Source: Caballeronia sp. LZ062 (GTDB taxonomy: Bacteria; Pseudomonadota; Gammaproteobacteria; Burkholderiales; Burkholderiaceae). Taken from it: a stretch of DNA of 64,000 nucleotides. The notes below the pieces were generated by a model. That model was not told the origin of the DNA and ran no database searches. It saw nothing but the letters and a program-made list of their open reading frames with translations. The stretch lies in the NCBI RefSeq assembly GCF_031450785.1, contig NZ_JARTWB010000002.1, positions 1,674,001 through 1,738,000 of the forward strand. Direction: 5' to 3'. A program made the position numbers and the translations under genes. The stretch's first letter is position 1. Each line of letters starts with the position of its first letter. This document shows positions 61,995 to 64,000 of this stretch, piece by piece.

Positions 61995-62564
61995 ATGACC
62001 GCCTTCCTGCTGATCTGGAGCCCGAAGAAGTGGCCGTGGCCCGAACTGCCCGACATTGCGCGCCGCGTGGCTGCAGGCGAAGCCGTCGCCGACGTCTGGG
62101 GCTGCGGCACCGCGCGCGGCCTCATGCCGGGCGATCGCGTCTTCGTGCATCGCGTGGCGCAGGAGCCGAAAGGCGTGTTCGCCTCGGGCTACGTGACGCG
62201 CGCGCCGTACGAAGTGCCCGATCCGCAGTCGAAGCGCGGCTATCGGTTATGCATCGACTTCGTGTATGACTGGCTCGTCGATGCACACGAGCATGTCGTC
62301 GTCACACGCGACGAGTTGCGCGCGCATCCGCTTTCCGTGCAGACGTGGGATGCGCAAAGTTCCGGCACGCTCATCAAGCCGATGGCCGAGGGCACGCTGG
62401 AAAAGCTGTGGACGGAGCGCACTGGCCGGCGCGGACGTCCTCCCGCCGCGACCGCTTTTCCCGTGCGCGCGACGCCCTCCAAAGCCAGCGCCCGCGCCGC
62501 GCGCGAGGCTCGTGCAGCCGACGACCCGCCGCCGCGTAAGCCGTCGCGGGCGCGTCAGCCGTAA
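61995..62564 (+). CDS. EVE/PUA-like domain protein (189 aa)
   Basis: A 189-residue protein. Residues 1-140 look like an EVE/PUA-like beta barrel: [35 protein letters not shown] (the GDRVF-type strand seen in these folds) and later [18 protein letters not shown] domains bind modified bases in DNA or RNA. The last 45 residues are a basic, Arg/Ala/Pro-rich disordered tail that could contact nucleic acid. It is not linked to restriction genes here. Family call is moderate. Confidence 0.6.
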   Translation: MTAFLLIWSPKKWPWPELPDIARRVAAGEAVADVWGCGTARGLMPGDRVFVHRVAQEPKGVFASGYVTRAPYEVPDPQSKRGYRLCIDFVYDWLVDAHEHVVVTRDELRAHPLSVQTWDAQSSGTLIKPMAEGTLEKLWTERTGRRGRPPAATAFPVRATPSKASARAAREARAADDPPPRKPSRARQP

Positions 62565-62689
62565 CCGGCCTCCCGCCAACGAGTCCGGTACAATTTGAGC
62601 AACATTTGTCGCACCGGACGCCCTTGCTCAACGTGCTTTCAGCGCGCCGGTCGCACGTCTCGCATCCACTTTCAGCGCAGGCCTTCTCC

Positions 62690-63973
62690 ATGTCCAAGAA
62701 CCAAGCCCTTTTCGAACGCGCTCAGCGAACCATCCCCGGCGGCGTGAATTCGCCGGTGCGGGCGTTTCGCTCGGTCGGCGGCACGCCCCGCTTCATCGAG
62801 CGCGCGCAAGGCCCGTACTTCTGGGATGCCGAAGGCAAACGCTATATCGACTACATCGGCTCGTGGGGACCGATGATCGTCGGCCACGTGCACCCGGAAG
62901 TGCTCGAAGCGGTGCAGCGCGTGCTCGCCGACGGCTTCTCGTTCGGCGCGCCGACGGAAGCGGAAATCGAGATCGCGGAGGAAATCTGCAAGCTCGTGCC
63001 GTCGATCGAACAGGTGCGCATGGTGTCCTCCGGCACGGAAGCGACGATGAGCGCGCTGCGTCTCGCGCGCGGCTTCACGAACCGCAGCCGCATCGTGAAG
63101 TTCGAGGGCTGCTATCACGGCCACGCGGACAGCCTGCTCGTGAAAGCGGGTTCGGGTCTCCTGACTTTCGGCAATCCGACATCGGCGGGCGTGCCAGCGG
63201 ATATCGCCAAGCACACGACGGTGCTCGAATACAACAATGTCGAGCAGCTCAACGAAGCGTTCGCGGCGTTCGGCGCGGAAATCGCGTCGGTGATCGTGGA
63301 GCCGGTCGCGGGCAACATGAACCTCGTGCGCGCGACGCCGGAGTTCCTCAACGCGCTGCGTGATCGCTGCAACGAGTATGGCTCGGTGCTGATTTTCGAC
63401 GAAGTGATGTGCGGTTTTCGCGTCGCGCTCGGCGGCGCGCAGCAGGTCTACGGCATCAAGCCGGACCTCACGTGCCTCGGCAAGGTCATCGGCGGCGGCA
63501 TGCCGGCGGCGGCGTTCGGCGGGCGACGCGACATCATGGCGCATCTCGCGCCGCTCGGCGGCGTCTATCAGGCGGGCACGTTGTCCGGCAATCCCATCGC
63601 CGTCGCGGCGGGCCTGAAGACGCTGCAGATCATCCAGCGCGAAGGCTTTTACGACGACCTCGCGAAGAAGACGCGCAAGCTGGTCGACGGCCTCACCTCT
63701 GCCGCGCGCGAAGCGAAAGTGCCCTTCTGCGCCGATTCGATCGGCGGCATGTTCGGCCTCTACTTCATGGAGACCGTGCCGGGCAGCTTCGCGCAGATCC
63801 AGCAAGGCGACACGAAACGCTTCAACACGTTCTTCCACGCGATGCTCGATGCCGGCGTGTACTTCGCGCCGTCCGCGTTCGAAGCGGGGTTCGTCTCCAG
63901 CGCCCACGACGACGCCGTGCTCGACGCGACCCTCGACGCTGCGCGCGGCGCGTTCGCGTCGCTCGCAGTTTAA
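62690..63973 (+). CDS. hemL: glutamate-1-semialdehyde 2,1-aminomutase
   Basis: A 427-residue class III PLP aminotransferase-fold enzyme that makes 5-aminolevulinate for heme. The start [20 protein letters not shown], the [15 protein letters not shown] phosphate loop, the [11 protein letters not shown]sp motif and PLP-Lys in [17 protein letters not shown] are all canonical. The frame extends upstream, but ATG 62690 is the family start. Length is normal. Confidence 0.97.
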   Translation: MSKNQALFERAQRTIPGGVNSPVRAFRSVGGTPRFIERAQGPYFWDAEGKRYIDYIGSWGPMIVGHVHPEVLEAVQRVLADGFSFGAPTEAEIEIAEEICKLVPSIEQVRMVSSGTEATMSALRLARGFTNRSRIVKFEGCYHGHADSLLVKAGSGLLTFGNPTSAGVPADIAKHTTVLEYNNVEQLNEAFAAFGAEIASVIVEPVAGNMNLVRATPEFLNALRDRCNEYGSVLIFDEVMCGFRVALGGAQQVYGIKPDLTCLGKVIGGGMPAAAFGGRRDIMAHLAPLGGVYQAGTLSGNPIAVAAGLKTLQIIQREGFYDDLAKKTRKLVDGLTSAAREAKVPFCADSIGGMFGLYFMETVPGSFAQIQQGDTKRFNTFFHAMLDAGVYFAPSAFEAGFVSSAHDDAVLDATLDAARGAFASLAV

Positions 63974-64000
63974 GGCCGCGCCGCGCAACGGGCCGCCGCG

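Overview
The window looks like chromosomal DNA from a Burkholderiaceae bacterium, most likely Paraburkholderia/Caballeronia. The evidence is high GC, strongly GC-biased third codon positions, a glucokinase fused to a HexR-type regulator beside pgl, zwf and a Gts-type glucose transporter, tandem Burkholderia-type porins, and a stand-alone rpoN. This is inferred from gene content, not from a database match. No insertion sequence, prophage gene or CRISPR array was seen.

Layout. 0-8 kb: small regulator/enzyme pairs (LysR with an alpha/beta hydrolase-SnoaL fusion, XRE with an AhpD-like protein, a LOV blue-light hybrid kinase, a cupin, LysR with an NmrA-like reductase) and tRNA-Arg(CCT). 8-12.2 kb: a dehydroshikimate catabolism pair (QuiC-like dehydratase and AroE-like dehydrogenase) with a TetR regulator. 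12.3-20 kb: a double-PAS diguanylate cyclase, a PEBP protein, an MFS pump, a DJ-1/PfpI protein and several small stress-type proteins. 20-33 kb: secreted and BON proteins, rpoN with a sigma-54-type promoter of its own, a BrkB-like membrane protein, otsA, many small disordered or membrane proteins, two sigma-54 activators and a tandem lipoprotein pair. 33-36.3 kb: a NitT/TauT-type ABC ATPase and a fused permease.

36-45.5 kb: a Cache-GGDEF cyclase, an 87-residue protein possibly of Cas2/SinR-like fold, an OmpR/EnvZ-like pair divergent from a Spy/CpxP-like periplasmic protein across GTAAC-type boxes, a pirin, and HisQ-HisM-HisP amino acid transport genes without a binding protein. 46-48.6 kb: two tandem porins. 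48.7-58 kb: glucose uptake and Entner-Doudoroff entry (zwf, pgl, glk-hexR on the minus strand; gtsABCD on the plus strand), with a perfect HexR-type palindrome lying inside a consensus sigma-70 promoter between the two arms. 58-64 kb: an S9 peptidase, an apparent structured RNA, a Bcr/CflA pump, an EVE/PUA-like protein and hemL.

The least explained element is the region 60290-60604. It reads as a terminator-ended RNA with a fully paired three-way junction followed by four hairpins. Each hairpin displays a version of the same loop motif, (C)ACCTYTGACC(C), which resembles the 16S anti-Shine-Dalgarno sequence.
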